Below, one piece after another: positions 1-8,164 of a stretch of DNA of 64,000 nucleotides; the stretch's first letter is position 1; each line of letters begins with the position of its first letter. The notes below the pieces were generated by a model that was not told the DNA's origin, did no database searches, and saw nothing but the letters and a program-made list of their open reading frames with translations. The position numbers were made by a program, and so were the translations under genes. Source of the stretch: Ruminococcus sp. (GTDB taxonomy: Bacteria; Bacillota_A; Clostridia; Oscillospirales; Ruminococcaceae); contig NZ_JAIKXF010000055.1 in the NCBI RefSeq assembly GCF_024684275.1, positions 113,604-177,603 on the forward strand. Reading direction: 5' to 3'.

Positions 1-94
1 TGAGAGCCTCCCACGGATATGTGAACTTAGTGAGATAATTCTTTGCAGCAGTATGAGAAAGGTCATAAAGCTGATTTATTTTTACATTTTCCAT
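1..94 (-). CDS. LbetaH sugar-nucleotide acyltransferase, N-terminal fragment
   Basis: Only the first 31 codons lie in the window; the gene runs off the left edge. The product begins MENVKINQLYDL and continues with TKFTYPWEAL, which resembles the N-terminus of clostridial UDP-N-acetylglucosamine pyrophosphorylase/acyltransferase-like proteins (left-handed beta-helix family). The start at 94 is supported by an AGGAG sequence just upstream and by a TTGACT-17-TATAAT promoter further up. The function (acyl transfer to a nucleotide sugar or sugar phosphate in envelope synthesis) is inferred from family resemblance only, because the catalytic part is not visible. Confidence 0.65.
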   Translation of the reverse strand, partial: MENVKINQLYDLSHTAAKNYLTKFTYPWEAL

Positions 95-136
95 TTTTCC
101 TGACTCCTAATTCAAAAAATATATACAGATATAATT

Positions 137-165
137 ATTATACTACCTGCATCTATAAAAGTCAA
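137..165 (-). promoter_or_regulatory. Sigma-A-type promoter of the left-edge acyltransferase gene
   Basis: On the minus strand TTGACT (160-165) and TATAAT (137-142) are separated by exactly 17 bp, about 45 bp upstream of the start codon at 94. It lies back to back with a plus-strand promoter at 205-233. Confidence 0.8.
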
Positions 166-204
166 TATCACAGGCTGCTTTTTCAGCCGTTTTTTCGTTT
201 GCGC

Positions 205-233
205 TTTACAACTATGGAAAAATATGGTAAAAT
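205..233 (+). promoter_or_regulatory. Sigma-A-type promoter for the SGNH hydrolase gene
   Basis: TTTACA (205-210) and TAAAAT (228-233) have a 17-bp spacer. Transcription would begin near 240, giving a 5' untranslated region of about 180 nt before the start at 424. I see no recognised riboswitch in that leader. Confidence 0.7.
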
Positions 234-423
234 ATATTTATGCCATTTTACGGCTGATTTATTGCTCCGCCAATTATGCTTTACCGGAAAGGCGAAAGCA
301 GGAAGAAAATTTTTCAAGGAAGGAAAACGCAGGAATGCTGTGGCATTTCATGTTTTTCTGACGCCGAGATATTTCCTTTATGCCGAATATTGGCTGGCAA
401 GGTTTAGTTGACGGAGCAATATT

Positions 424-1359
424 ATGAAACACCGCGTCAAACAGGAAGTGTTGACTATGAAAGATAAAATTATCGGTCTGCTGAAAAGTCCTGTGCTTGC
501 TATGCTTTTATTCCTGTCAGTTATTCTTACCTTTTCCCTCACTTCCTCATTCGGACAGAATGAGAACTCGGAAACAGCAGGAGCATTTGCAGTTGCCGCT
601 GTCGATGCGGCTGCGGACATTGTCAACGATGAGCTGACCACCTGTCCCGTTACTGCCTGCACAACGACTTCCACGACCACTACAGTAACTACAGCAATTA
701 CAACAACAACTTCGCCATATGAGGTGCTGCAGCCCGACCGCTATGCAGGGACCTCTCCCAACAGTGCGTTTTATCAGGAAAGGCTTGCAGTTGCAGGAGA
801 TTCTCTTGCACTTGGATTCTGCTATTACGGCTTTGTACCTAAAATGCACAGTATCGCAGGGGATTCAGTATCCATGTGGAATCTGGACTACTTTACCTTC
901 GACCACGGAAACGGGGAGCTCGGGCTGGTGGACTCCATAACCGAGGTACGCCCGAGACTGCTTTATATCTCAGTGGGAATGAACGACATAAACATGAATA
1001 ATCCCGAAAATTATGTGAAGCGCTACCGCGAGGTCATCGACGAGATAATAAGGCGTATGCCGGAGATAAATATCGTGGTCGCAGCTATAACTCCTGTGTG
1101 CTCTTACTGCACTGTTGTGAAAAACAGCATTATCCGCGAATATAATACGGCTCTTGAAAAAATGGTAAAGGATATAGACTCGGAACAGGTCATCTATTTT
1201 GACGCATATTCCGTTGTCTCTGACAAGGAGCAGAATCTCCGTGAGGATTACACCTCGGGTGACGGTATGCATATCTATATCCCCTGCTACAATGATATTC
1301 TGACCGCCCTTTTTGATTTTCTTGATACTACGGAACTCAAAAAACGACTTGACGGATAA
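424..1359 (+). CDS. Secreted or membrane-anchored SGNH/GDSL-type hydrolase
   Basis: The 311-residue protein has a hydrophobic N-terminal segment (about 24-43), a Thr-rich linker (about 72-97) and an SGNH hydrolase domain from about 118. Block I is AVAGDS with candidate nucleophile Ser127, block III is GMND (185-188) and block V is DGMH with Asp280 and His283, so the Ser/Asp/His set is complete. Such enzymes remove acyl groups from polysaccharides or lipids; the substrate is not evident. Thr-rich linkers are typical of secreted ruminococcal proteins. GGAG precedes the start at 424, but an alternative ATG at 457 (MKDKIIG) also has an AGGAAG box and would give a tidier signal sequence. The gene stands alone between its own promoter and a terminator. 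Confidence 0.8.
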   Translation: MKHRVKQEVLTMKDKIIGLLKSPVLAMLLFLSVILTFSLTSSFGQNENSETAGAFAVAAVDAAADIVNDELTTCPVTACTTTSTTTTVTTAITTTTSPYEVLQPDRYAGTSPNSAFYQERLAVAGDSLALGFCYYGFVPKMHSIAGDSVSMWNLDYFTFDHGNGELGLVDSITEVRPRLLYISVGMNDINMNNPENYVKRYREVIDEIIRRMPEINIVVAAITPVCSYCTVVKNSIIREYNTALEKMVKDIDSEQVIYFDAYSVVSDKEQNLREDYTSGDGMHIYIPCYNDILTALFDFLDTTELKKRLDG

Positions 1360-1363
1360 AATA

Positions 1364-1396
1364 AAGCCTGAGAAGAACTTGCTTCTCAGGCTTTTT
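1364..1396. terminator. Bidirectional intrinsic terminator
   Basis: A 12-bp perfect stem (1364-1375 with 1382-1393, 6-nt loop) is flanked by A-rich and T-rich sequence. It separates the convergent SGNH hydrolase gene and hisE and can serve both. Confidence 0.85.
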
Positions 1397-1397
1397 A

Positions 1398-1736
1398 TCA
1401 TGTATTTTTATCTACCTCGTGGAACTTCTTGAGATTGCCTATCTTCTCGTTTCTCTCATCGAGAACTCTCTCGACCTCAGACCAGTCAAGTCCCTGATTT
1501 GCGCAGAGCACCATTACATGGTAAAGCAGGTCATTTATCTCGTTCATAAGCTCGTCGTTGTCGCCGTTCTTGGCTGCGATAACTGTTTCGGTAGCCTCCT
1601 CGCCTACCTTCTTGCATATCTTGTCCACGCCCTTTTCAAAGAGATAGCAGGTATAAGAATTCTCAGCAGCTGTGCCGTTCTCGAACTGCTTCTTTCTCTC
1701 CTTGATAACTTCAAAAATTTCCTGATAAACTGTCAT
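1398..1736 (-). CDS. hisE: Phosphoribosyl-ATP pyrophosphohydrolase
   Basis: This 112-residue protein is a stand-alone HisE, which hydrolyses phosphoribosyl-ATP to phosphoribosyl-AMP and pyrophosphate, the second step of histidine synthesis. The all-alpha MazG-like metal site is visible as E46-E47-x-x-E50 and E66-x-x-D69. It is the last gene of the histidine operon; its start overlaps the hisI stop by one base, implying translational coupling. HisI and HisE are separate here, whereas many bacteria carry a fused HisIE. A bidirectional terminator follows directly. Confidence 0.95.
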   Translation of the reverse strand: MTVYQEIFEVIKERKKQFENGTAAENSYTCYLFEKGVDKICKKVGEEATETVIAAKNGDNDELMNEINDLLYHVMVLCANQGLDWSEVERVLDERNEKIGNLKKFHEVDKNT

Positions 1737-2086
1737 TATTCATTCTCCTCATTATTATATATTTCGTTGAAAAAGCAGCTGTAGCTTCCTGTGTGACAGG
1801 CAACTCCCGTCTGCTCAACATTTACAAGCAGTGTGTCGTTGTCGCAGTCTCCGTATATGGATACGACCTTCTGTAAATGACCGCTTGTTGCGCCCTTGTT
1901 CCAGTACTCCTGACGAGAGCGGCTCCAGAACCATGTATAGCCTGTTTCGAGAGTCTTTTTAAGGCTCTCCTTGTTCATATATGCAAGCATAAGAACAGTT
2001 TTTGTATTGACCTCATAGCATATCGCAGGGATAAGCTCTCCCTTTACGAAAAATTTGTCAAGGTCGTTCAAGTCTATCTTTATCAT
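1736..2086 (-). CDS. hisI: Phosphoribosyl-AMP cyclohydrolase
   Basis: The product (116 residues from the start chosen) opens the adenine ring of phosphoribosyl-AMP, step three of histidine synthesis. Signature stretches are [23 protein letters not shown] and [11 protein letters not shown], the last two supplying the zinc-binding cysteines. A longer in-frame start at 2122 exists. The start at 2086 (MIKIDLND) has an AAAGG box at good spacing and avoids overlap with the upstream deaminase gene, so I prefer it. It is followed directly by hisE. Confidence 0.95.
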   Translation of the reverse strand: MIKIDLNDLDKFFVKGELIPAICYEVNTKTVLMLAYMNKESLKKTLETGYTWFWSRSRQEYWNKGATSGHLQKVVSIYGDCDNDTLLVNVEQTGVACHTGSYSCFFNEIYNNEENE

Positions 2087-2103
2087 TGTTTTTACCTTTC
2101 GTT

Positions 2104-2502
2104 TCAATAATCTATCCACCACTCGGGAGTTATATCGCCGAGCTTTATGACCTTGTCCTTGCTGTAATCGAGCATTATCTCGATATCCTTATAGCTTTCA
2201 GGCATAAGCTGCACCATAAGCTCACGGCAGGCTCCGCATGGAGCGCCCTTGCCTTCAAAGGGTGGTATGCAAAGCACCTTGTCTATCTCGTTTTCGCCAT
2301 TAGTTATCATGCTGAATATGGCATTTCTCTCAGCGCATATACCAAGTGAGGAACAGGTATCAATACATACTCCCGTATATATTTTCCCCGATTTGCTCAG
2401 CACAGCTGCCGAGACCTCGCCTGCTGTAACATATTCGGATATGCGGCGCGGCGCAAGAACAGCTTTTGCAGCTGCATACATCTCCTGCCATATCTTGTCC
2501 AT
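2104..2502 (-). CDS. Cytidine deaminase-like zinc enzyme
   Basis: The 132-residue protein has the cytidine deaminase zinc signature C56-A-E58 (in CAERNA) and P88-C89-x-x-C92 (in PCGAC), so the zinc ligands and the catalytic glutamate are intact. It would deaminate free cytidine or a related base or nucleoside; the subfamily (Cdd versus blasticidin-S-deaminase-like) cannot be settled by eye. It sits within the histidine operon between an SdpI-like membrane gene and hisI. No step in histidine synthesis needs it, so it is probably a passenger or links purine and pyrimidine salvage to this operon. Confidence 0.8.
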   Translation of the reverse strand: MDKIWQEMYAAAKAVLAPRRISEYVTAGEVSAAVLSKSGKIYTGVCIDTCSSLGICAERNAIFSMITNGENEIDKVLCIPPFEGKGAPCGACRELMVQLMPESYKDIEIMLDYSKDKVIKLGDITPEWWIDY

Positions 2503-2505
2503 GGT

Positions 2506-2892
2506 TCATTGCTCCTCCTTTTCGACAGGTTTACCGTTTTCGTCAAAATTTGCGCGGAGCTTCATCATAACTGTGGTCATGGAGCAGCTCATCATAAGCA
2601 CGATCACAACAGCAGCAGCAAGCGCAACTATGGCTGCTTTTTTTTCGCTTGTGATAAAGGCTGCATTCACCGCGAGAGTTGTCAGCACTATACCCGCAAT
2701 ACCTGCTCTTATCCAGTACTTACCGCAGGTCTTGTTGGCGTATTCCCAAGTGTCCCTGCTCTTTTTGGCACTTCCTGTAAGCACTCCCATTTTCATTTCC
2801 GTATCCTCGGGAGCACGGAATTTCATATAATAGCCGCCAAAAATAGCTGCCGCTGAAAAAATAATGTCCAATATCAGAAAAAACCAAAGCAT
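2506..2892 (-). CDS. Small SdpI/YhfL-like membrane protein
   Basis: The 128-residue protein has three apparent hydrophobic segments (near 2-20, 66-85 and 90-110) separated by a loop containing MKMGVLTGSAKKSRDTWEYA. That loop resembles the conserved stretch of the SdpI/YhfL family, which usually reads as a short basic motif followed by D/ETW and an N-terminal helix. SdpI is an immunity protein in Bacillus, but most family members have no known role. The start at 2892 (ATG) has AGGTGA upstream; an in-frame GTG nine bases earlier is less likely. It is co-transcribed between hisF and the deaminase gene; its role there is unknown. Confidence 0.55.
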   Translation of the reverse strand: MLWFFLILDIIFSAAAIFGGYYMKFRAPEDTEMKMGVLTGSAKKSRDTWEYANKTCGKYWIRAGIAGIVLTTLAVNAAFITSEKKAAIVALAAAVVIVLMMSCSMTTVMMKLRANFDENGKPVEKEEQ

Positions 2893-2915
2893 AGCTCTCA
2901 CCTCACGTACAAAGC

Positions 2916-3671
2916 TTATCTGACTATTACGCCCTTACCGCGGCAGTAGTCCTTAACCTCGCCGACTGTCAGCTCCTTGAAGTGGAATAATGAAGCTGCA
3001 AGTGCCGCTGTTGCTCCTGTTTTCTCAAAAACCTCATAGAAGTCGTTTATCTTTCCTGCTCCGCCGCTGGCGATAACAGGTATGGAGCAGTTGTCACATA
3101 CAGCCTTCAGCATAGGAATGTCAAATCCCTCCTTAGTGCCGTCTGCGTCTATTGAGTTCAGGCATATCTCGCCTGCACCCAGCTTTTCAATAGTGTGGAC
3201 CCAGTCGATAAGGTCTATGCCCATGTCCTTGCGTCCGCCGTTGATATATACTGTCCACTTGTTATCGGCTAACTTCTTTGCGTCGATGCCTACGCAGATA
3301 CACTGACTGCCGAAAATGTCCGCACCGTCCTTAATAAGCTGAGGGTTCTGTACAGCCTGTGAGTTTACCGAGACCTTGTCTGCACCTGCTCTGAGAGCCT
3401 CGCGGATATCGTCAACGGTCTTGATACCGCCGCCTACTGTAAGAGGTACGAATACCTTTTTCGCTGTGTCTCTTACAACGTCGAGGAATACTCCGCGCCC
3501 CTCAAATGAAGCCGTAATGTCATAGAAAACTATCTCATCGGCGCCCTGCTTGTTGTACTCCTCTGCGCACTCAACCGGGTCGCCTACATCGCGGACTCCC
3601 TCAAAATTTACGCCCTTTACTACCTTGCCGTTTCTTACGTCAAGACAAGGGATTATTCTCTTTGCAAGCAT
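2916..3671 (-). CDS. hisF: Imidazole glycerol phosphate synthase cyclase subunit
   Basis: HisF (251 residues) is a beta/alpha barrel that uses ammonia delivered by HisH to convert PRFAR into imidazole glycerol phosphate and AICAR. Visible hallmarks are [20 protein letters not shown] at the N-terminus, the phosphate-binding TVGGGIKT, and ASGGAG in the second half-barrel. Length and motifs are standard. AAGGAAG lies upstream of the ATG. A small membrane gene separates it from hisA. Confidence 0.97.
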   Translation of the reverse strand: MLAKRIIPCLDVRNGKVVKGVNFEGVRDVGDPVECAEEYNKQGADEIVFYDITASFEGRGVFLDVVRDTAKKVFVPLTVGGGIKTVDDIREALRAGADKVSVNSQAVQNPQLIKDGADIFGSQCICVGIDAKKLADNKWTVYINGGRKDMGIDLIDWVHTIEKLGAGEICLNSIDADGTKEGFDIPMLKAVCDNCSIPVIASGGAGKINDFYEVFEKTGATAALAASLFHFKELTVGEVKDYCRGKGVIVR

Positions 3672-3685
3672 TATTTCACTTCCTT

Positions 3686-3889
3686 TTATCCGTTCTTAGC
3701 TTTTTTGTACATTTTAATAGATGAATACACCATTACAGGCAGAGATATGAGAATGATCACACCTAAAATACGCTTTACCCAGTCATTCATCTCAATGCCG
3801 GCTAACCTCATTAATATGATAATAACTGAGCATATACTGCCTGACAATAATGATATTATCCATGGTTTTGTAGGTTTTACATCATTCAT
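3686..3889 (-). CDS. Small two-helix membrane protein in the histidine operon
   Basis: I do not recognise this 67-residue protein. It starts [10 protein letters not shown], has two hydrophobic segments (about 10-28 and 39-57) and ends in a Lys-rich tail (KMYKKAKNG), as expected of a small integral membrane protein. The start at 3889 is chosen because GGAGA lies six bases upstream and because it begins right after the hisA stop (3891). A longer start would overlap hisA. Its position between hisA and hisF suggests co-transcription rather than a role in histidine synthesis. Confidence 0.65.
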   Translation of the reverse strand: MNDVKPTKPWIISLLSGSICSVIIILMRLAGIEMNDWVKRILGVIILISLPVMVYSSIKMYKKAKNG

Positions 3890-3890
3890 A

Positions 3891-4616
3891 TTACTTCTCC
3901 GCATATTCAACGGCTTCTCTCAGATTGAGAGTGCCTTTATAAATCGACTTTCCGCAGATAGTACCGTACAGTCCCATTTCCTTGCAGGCGATGATGTCGT
4001 CCATAGTGTGGACTCCGCCGCTTGCAACGATATTTGCTCTGCCCTCTGTAGCGTCAGCAAGCTTTTTCAGCTGCTCGCAGTTTACGCCCGAGAGAGTGCC
4101 GTCCTTAGATATATCGGTGAAAATGAAGTACTTAACGCCTGATTCTATCATCTTATCCGCAAGGTCGATGTAGTGTACGTCAGAGCTTTCGAGCCAGCCC
4201 TCTGTAGCCACCATTTCGTTCACAGCGTCTATCCCTACGACTATTTTCTCACTGCCGAATTTCTCGACAGCTTCGCAGACAAGCTTTGGGTTTTTAAGAG
4301 CAACAGAGCCGAGAATAACTCTTGTGATACCCATATCAAGGTACTCCTGAATGGTCTGTATACTGCGGATCCCGCCGCCAAGCTCTACTTTTAGATTTGT
4401 CTTTTCGGCAACGTCTGTATATATCTTAGTGTTGACAGGTCTGCCCTCTTTTGCACCGTCAAGGTCTACCATATGTATCCACTGAGCGCCTGCTGCCTCA
4501 AAGCTCCTTGCGGTTTCGAGATAGTCGGAGGCTACCTTTTCAACTGTGGAAAAGTCGCCCTTGAACAAGCGCACACAATTTCCGTCCTTTATATCTATTG
4601 CAGGTAAAATTATCAT
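3891..4616 (-). CDS. hisA: ProFAR isomerase
   Basis: HisA (241 residues) is a beta/alpha barrel paralogous to HisF that opens the ribose of ProFAR to give PRFAR. The N-terminus MIILPAIDIKDGNCVRL, the middle VELGGGIRS and the second phosphate site ASGGV are all present; Asp8 in AIDIKDG fits the catalytic acid. It follows the flavodoxin gene closely, with the start just downstream of that gene's stop. Confidence 0.97.
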   Translation of the reverse strand: MIILPAIDIKDGNCVRLFKGDFSTVEKVASDYLETARSFEAAGAQWIHMVDLDGAKEGRPVNTKIYTDVAEKTNLKVELGGGIRSIQTIQEYLDMGITRVILGSVALKNPKLVCEAVEKFGSEKIVVGIDAVNEMVATEGWLESSDVHYIDLADKMIESGVKYFIFTDISKDGTLSGVNCEQLKKLADATEGRANIVASGGVHTMDDIIACKEMGLYGTICGKSIYKGTLNLREAVEYAEK

Positions 4617-4618
4617 TA

Positions 4619-5152
4619 TTATTCTCCTTTTGCCTTGATAAGCCCGAGAAGAGACTCAAGATTTTTCTTGTCTGTCCAGTCGACCTTTTTGTCCTTGACC
4701 TCCAGCATTGGGCGGTCGTAATCTTTAAGCTCTGCCTGATCCTTCTTTTCAAGCATTTTGATGTAAAGCTTCATCATCGCTTTGTCGGGAAAGCTGAGAT
4801 CGTCCATATTCCATGAACCGCGATAGTAAAACAAAGGTATGTCTGAGAGCTCGCCGCTGAGGTTCTTGTTTTTCAGTATCCCAATTACCTCATCGCTGTA
4901 GGGAGCAAGTCCGCAGCAGTAAACGAATATTCTCTTGCCCTTCAGTGCTGTGATATTCTTTTTCAAGAACGCTATTCCTGCTATAGATGAGGCATAAATA
5001 CCGCCGCCGAGGATTATTGTATCGTATTTTTCGACCTCTTTTATATCAGCTTTCTTTGTATCTATTACCTTAAAGCCTGTCTCCTGCGAGAGCCACTGTG
5101 CATACCTTGCAGAGGATCCGTATTTGGAACGACAGAGTATTATTCCATTCAT
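4619..5152 (-). CDS. Flavodoxin-domain protein
   Basis: The 177-residue protein starts MNGIILCRSKYGSSARYAQW, matching the FMN-phosphate loop of flavodoxin/HemG-like proteins (here CRSKYGSSARYA), and continues with the beta-strand YDTIILGGGIYASSIAG that lines the flavin site. It should bind FMN and act as a cytoplasmic electron carrier or small quinone/flavin reductase. No membrane segments are seen. It sits in the histidine operon between the Tyr-phosphatase-like gene and hisA; no histidine enzyme needs a flavodoxin, so the linkage may be accidental. Confidence 0.75.
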   Translation of the reverse strand: MNGIILCRSKYGSSARYAQWLSQETGFKVIDTKKADIKEVEKYDTIILGGGIYASSIAGIAFLKKNITALKGKRIFVYCCGLAPYSDEVIGILKNKNLSGELSDIPLFYYRGSWNMDDLSFPDKAMMKLYIKMLEKKDQAELKDYDRPMLEVKDKKVDWTDKKNLESLLGLIKAKGE

Positions 5153-5156
5153 TTTC

Positions 5157-5846
5157 TTACCTCATTAGTTTATTTCTTATTACTTCTGCGTACTCTGACG
5201 GAAGTCCGACAGCTTCAAAATAGTTCTCAACGCTGCCGAAGCGCTCTGTGAAAAGGTCAATAAAGCCGTTCATGCTCCTTTCGTTTGCGAGTACGATATT
5301 TCTGTCTACCTGCGGGTGGGCTGCCAGAAAAGCTTCAAGCCTTTTGTGATTGTACTCACGGCTGACCACATAATTGCTGACTATATCCTCTCTGTCAGCG
5401 CCGCAAAGCATTAGTACTATTGCACTTACAACACCTGTTCTGTCCTTGCCTGCTGTGCAGTGAAAAAGAACTCCGCCCATTGCTTCTGCCATCGTTTTCA
5501 TAACATTCGGCATATTCTCCGCAAGAGCTATATCCATATATGAACGCGGAACAGCTTCAAGGCTTTCGGGCACTCCGCTGCCCTCTGTTATGGGGAAATG
5601 ATGATACTCAAATCCAGCAATACCTGCAAGTCCGTTTGGAGATTTCTGCACTTCACTATCTGTGCGCATATCTATTATTGTAGTGATATGAGCCGAAAGA
5701 AGCTTATCAATATCCTCCTCAGACGGAACAGATGTAACATCACTGCGCCAGAATACGCTGTTCTTCGTAGTTCTTCCGTCAGATGTCTTTATCCCTCCAA
5801 GCTCTCGGGTATTGTATGAACATGAAAGCAGGCTCTTATATGTCAT
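5157..5846 (-). CDS. Tyrosine/dual-specificity-type protein phosphatase in the his operon
   Basis: The 229-residue protein carries the Cys-based phosphatase loop HCTAGKDRTG with nucleophile Cys130 and Arg136, and the N-terminal NTRELGG typical of the Tyr_phosphatase3/IphP-like family. It overlaps the hisH stop by 4 bp (5843-5846), so it is translationally coupled to hisH. The operon contains every histidine gene except a histidinol-phosphate phosphatase (HisJ/HisK, HisN or the HisB N-terminal domain). It is therefore possible, but only inferred, that this enzyme dephosphorylates histidinol phosphate. Otherwise it would act on phosphotyrosine or phosphoinositide-like substrates. Confidence 0.8.
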   Translation of the reverse strand: MTYKSLLSCSYNTRELGGIKTSDGRTTKNSVFWRSDVTSVPSEEDIDKLLSAHITTIIDMRTDSEVQKSPNGLAGIAGFEYHHFPITEGSGVPESLEAVPRSYMDIALAENMPNVMKTMAEAMGGVLFHCTAGKDRTGVVSAIVLMLCGADREDIVSNYVVSREYNHKRLEAFLAAHPQVDRNIVLANERSMNGFIDLFTERFGSVENYFEAVGLPSEYAEVIRNKLMR

Positions 5847-6445
5847 ATAAGCTCTCCGAAGCTGCGAAGTATCTTCAGACCTGTTTCGCCGCTCTTTTCA
5901 GGGTGAAACTGTGCTCCGTAAACGTACTTTCCGTCGTAAACAAGAGCAGGGACACATCCGCCGTACTCAACATATGCGGCAATATTCTTATCCGCGCAGT
6001 GTGCCTTGTAGGAGTGAACGAAGTAAACGTACTCATTATCGCCAACATTTGCAAGGAGCGGACAGTCATTGAGCTTTTCAAGCTTGTTCCAGCCCATGTG
6101 AGGGATTATAAGCTCAGGCTCTTCCATTTTGCGGACGCTGCCGCCGATAAGTCCGAGACCGTCACACTCCTCAAACTCATAGCCCTTGTCGAATATGAGC
6201 TGCATACCGAGACAGATGCCGAGAAACGGCTTTCTTGCGGCTTCTTCCTTGATAGTGTCCACAAGTCCTGTAGCTTCAAGCTTTTTCATAGCCGCAGGAA
6301 ATGCACCGACACCGGGAAGTATCACCGCGTCAGCTGCCTTTACCGACTCCTTGTCGCTGACAAGTCTGCTTTCAAGTCCGAGATAGTCAAGAGCATTCTT
6401 TACGCTGAAAATATTTCCTGCGCCGTAGTCGATTATTGCGATCAT
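5843..6445 (-). CDS. hisH: Imidazole glycerol phosphate synthase glutaminase subunit
   Basis: HisH (200 residues) is the class I glutamine amidotransferase partner of HisF. The catalytic triad is visible: Cys78 in FLGICLGMQ, and His181 and Glu183 in AQFHPEKSG. It supplies ammonia through the HisF barrel. The start at 6445 overlaps the hisB stop by one base, and its end overlaps the phosphatase gene by 4 bp. Confidence 0.97.
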   Translation of the reverse strand: MIAIIDYGAGNIFSVKNALDYLGLESRLVSDKESVKAADAVILPGVGAFPAAMKKLEATGLVDTIKEEAARKPFLGICLGMQLIFDKGYEFEECDGLGLIGGSVRKMEEPELIIPHMGWNKLEKLNDCPLLANVGDNEYVYFVHSYKAHCADKNIAAYVEYGGCVPALVYDGKYVYGAQFHPEKSGETGLKILRSFGELI

Positions 6446-7026
6446 CAGAGAACTCCTTTCGTGGAGAGAGTTGAGCCGTCCTTATTCTCGGTAACGGCTG
6501 TTTTCAGAGCGTGAGCAACCGCCTTATACACAGCCTCTGCCTTGTGGTGGTCGTTGCTGCCGTAAAGCAGGTTGATGTGCAGTGTCATGCCCGAATTAAA
6601 AGCAAAAGCACGGAAAAACTCCTCTGTCATGCAGAGATCATAGCCGCCGCAGCTCTGATTTGTAAATTCACAGTTGAATACAAGAAACGGTCTGTTGCTC
6701 AGGTCAAGACTTGCCATTGCAAGTGACTCGTCCATAGGGATATATGCAGTGCCATAGCGGACTATACCCGACTTTGCGCCGAGAGCCTGTCCCAGTGCCT
6801 GTCCCAGAGCGATACCTGTGTCTTCAATGGTGTGGTGACAGTCAACGTGGAGGTCGCCCTTTACCTTAACGGACATACTTATTCCGCTGTGTACCGACAG
6901 AGCAGTCAGCATATGGTCGAAAAAGCCTATGCTTGTATCTATATCAGCCTTTCCCTTTTCGTCAAGAGAAACTGATACCTTTATCTGAGTTTCCTTTGTA
7001 ACTCTTTCTATTTCAGCCTTGCGCAT
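6445..7026 (-). CDS. hisB: Imidazoleglycerol-phosphate dehydratase
   Basis: The 193-residue product is the monofunctional dehydratase, without the N-terminal histidinol-phosphatase domain found in enterobacterial HisB. Metal-binding motifs are GFFDHMLTALSVHSG and DCHHTIEDTGIALGQALGQA in the first half and SNDHHKAEAVYKAVAHAL in the second. It converts imidazole glycerol phosphate to imidazole acetol phosphate, the HisC substrate. Confidence 0.97.
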   Translation of the reverse strand: MRKAEIERVTKETQIKVSVSLDEKGKADIDTSIGFFDHMLTALSVHSGISMSVKVKGDLHVDCHHTIEDTGIALGQALGQALGAKSGIVRYGTAYIPMDESLAMASLDLSNRPFLVFNCEFTNQSCGGYDLCMTEEFFRAFAFNSGMTLHINLLYGSNDHHKAEAVYKAVAHALKTAVTENKDGSTLSTKGVL

Positions 7027-7040
7027 TGCAGCCGCCTCCT

Positions 7041-8099
7041 TTATTTTCTGAAGTAGTTTTCAAGCACTTCCATAAAACGTGCATTCTCCTCAGCACTTCC
7101 CGATGTGATACGGATCGCGCCATTGATTTTTCTTATTGCAATGGAATTATCAAGCATGAACTGATATATCTTCTCAGCCTCATCAGTTTTTATGAACACA
7201 AAGTTAGTGCAGGTATCGTATACCTTTTCAAAGCAGCTGTATTTCTCGTTGAGAGCCGTAATATCGCTGTGGAGCTTCTTTGTGTTTGCGATGATAGCGG
7301 CGCGGCAGTCTGCAAGGTACTGCTTCTCGCTGAGTATATCCGCAACTATGGTCTGCGCTACACTGTCGTTGTTATACGGAGATTTAGCTGCACGTATAGC
7401 ATTGGTTATGGTCTTGTTTGCAACTGCGAAGCCGAATCTTACAGCTGCCATACCGATAGCCTTTGAGCAGGTCTTTAAGATAATGAGATTGCTGTAATTA
7501 TTGACCTCGTCAAGAATTGACTGATCCCAGAAATCCATATATGCTTCATCAAGGATAATGAGTACATCTTCAAGAGACTCTATTATCTTTCTTACAGCAG
7601 CTCTGTCAAGACCGAGTGATGTTGGGTTACAGGGATTTGAGAAAATAAGTCCCTTTGCGCCTTTTTCCTTGCAGAAGGCAATGAGCTTGTCAGGATCAAT
7701 TGTCAGATCTGCTTCCTTCTGGTAGGTCTCAACATTTACCTCGTAAAGCTGTGCGTAGAACTGATACATTGAAAAATCGTAGGATACATTCACCACTGTG
7801 TCCCCTGCCTCAAAAAAGCAGCCCTCAATAATGCTGATAAGCTCATCTGAGCCGTTTCCCGCGCTGATAAGCTCCTCAGGAACGTTATAAAGCTCTGAAA
7901 ATGCCTTTATGGGAGCCTTTGCAAGACAGTCGGGATAGCGGTTGAAATCTATCTGGGAAATGCTTTTTGCTATCTTTGACTTTAAGCTGTCATTAAGATT
8001 GAAGAAGCTCTCGTTAGCGTCAAGTCTTATGTCGTAGTGTCCCGTGATAGGATCATAGGGCACTAAGTTTACCAGCTTTTTATTCAGTTTGTAACTCAT
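7041..8099 (-). CDS. hisC: Histidinol-phosphate aminotransferase
   Basis: This 352-residue class I/II PLP aminotransferase has the Schiff-base lysine at Lys213 (LKTCSKAIGMAAVRFG), the cofactor-binding SNPCNPTS near 154-161 and DEAYMDF near 184-190. It transfers the glutamate amino group to imidazole acetol phosphate. A 65-bp gap with a stem-loop separates it from hisD upstream. Confidence 0.95.
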   Translation of the reverse strand: MSYKLNKKLVNLVPYDPITGHYDIRLDANESFFNLNDSLKSKIAKSISQIDFNRYPDCLAKAPIKAFSELYNVPEELISAGNGSDELISIIEGCFFEAGDTVVNVSYDFSMYQFYAQLYEVNVETYQKEADLTIDPDKLIAFCKEKGAKGLIFSNPCNPTSLGLDRAAVRKIIESLEDVLIILDEAYMDFWDQSILDEVNNYSNLIILKTCSKAIGMAAVRFGFAVANKTITNAIRAAKSPYNNDSVAQTIVADILSEKQYLADCRAAIIANTKKLHSDITALNEKYSCFEKVYDTCTNFVFIKTDEAEKIYQFMLDNSIAIRKINGAIRITSGSAEENARFMEVLENYFRK

Positions 8100-8128
8100 A
8101 ATTTATCCTTTCCAAATAAACACCTATA

Positions 8129-8152
8129 GGGCAGCTGTATTCCAAGCCGCCC
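8129..8152 (-). other. Intercistronic stem-loop between hisD and hisC
   Basis: An 8-bp stem with one G-U pair (8129-8136 with 8145-8152) lies in the 65-bp hisD-hisC gap. No U-tract follows, so it is more likely an mRNA-stability or processing element than a terminator. Confidence 0.4.
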
Positions 8153-8164
8153 CATTGCGTTGAA

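Noticed and set aside
43..411. Open frame of 122 codons on the plus strand
   Set aside because: It runs over two divergent promoters and the start of the minus-strand acyltransferase gene, has no ribosome-binding site, and its product has no recognisable features.
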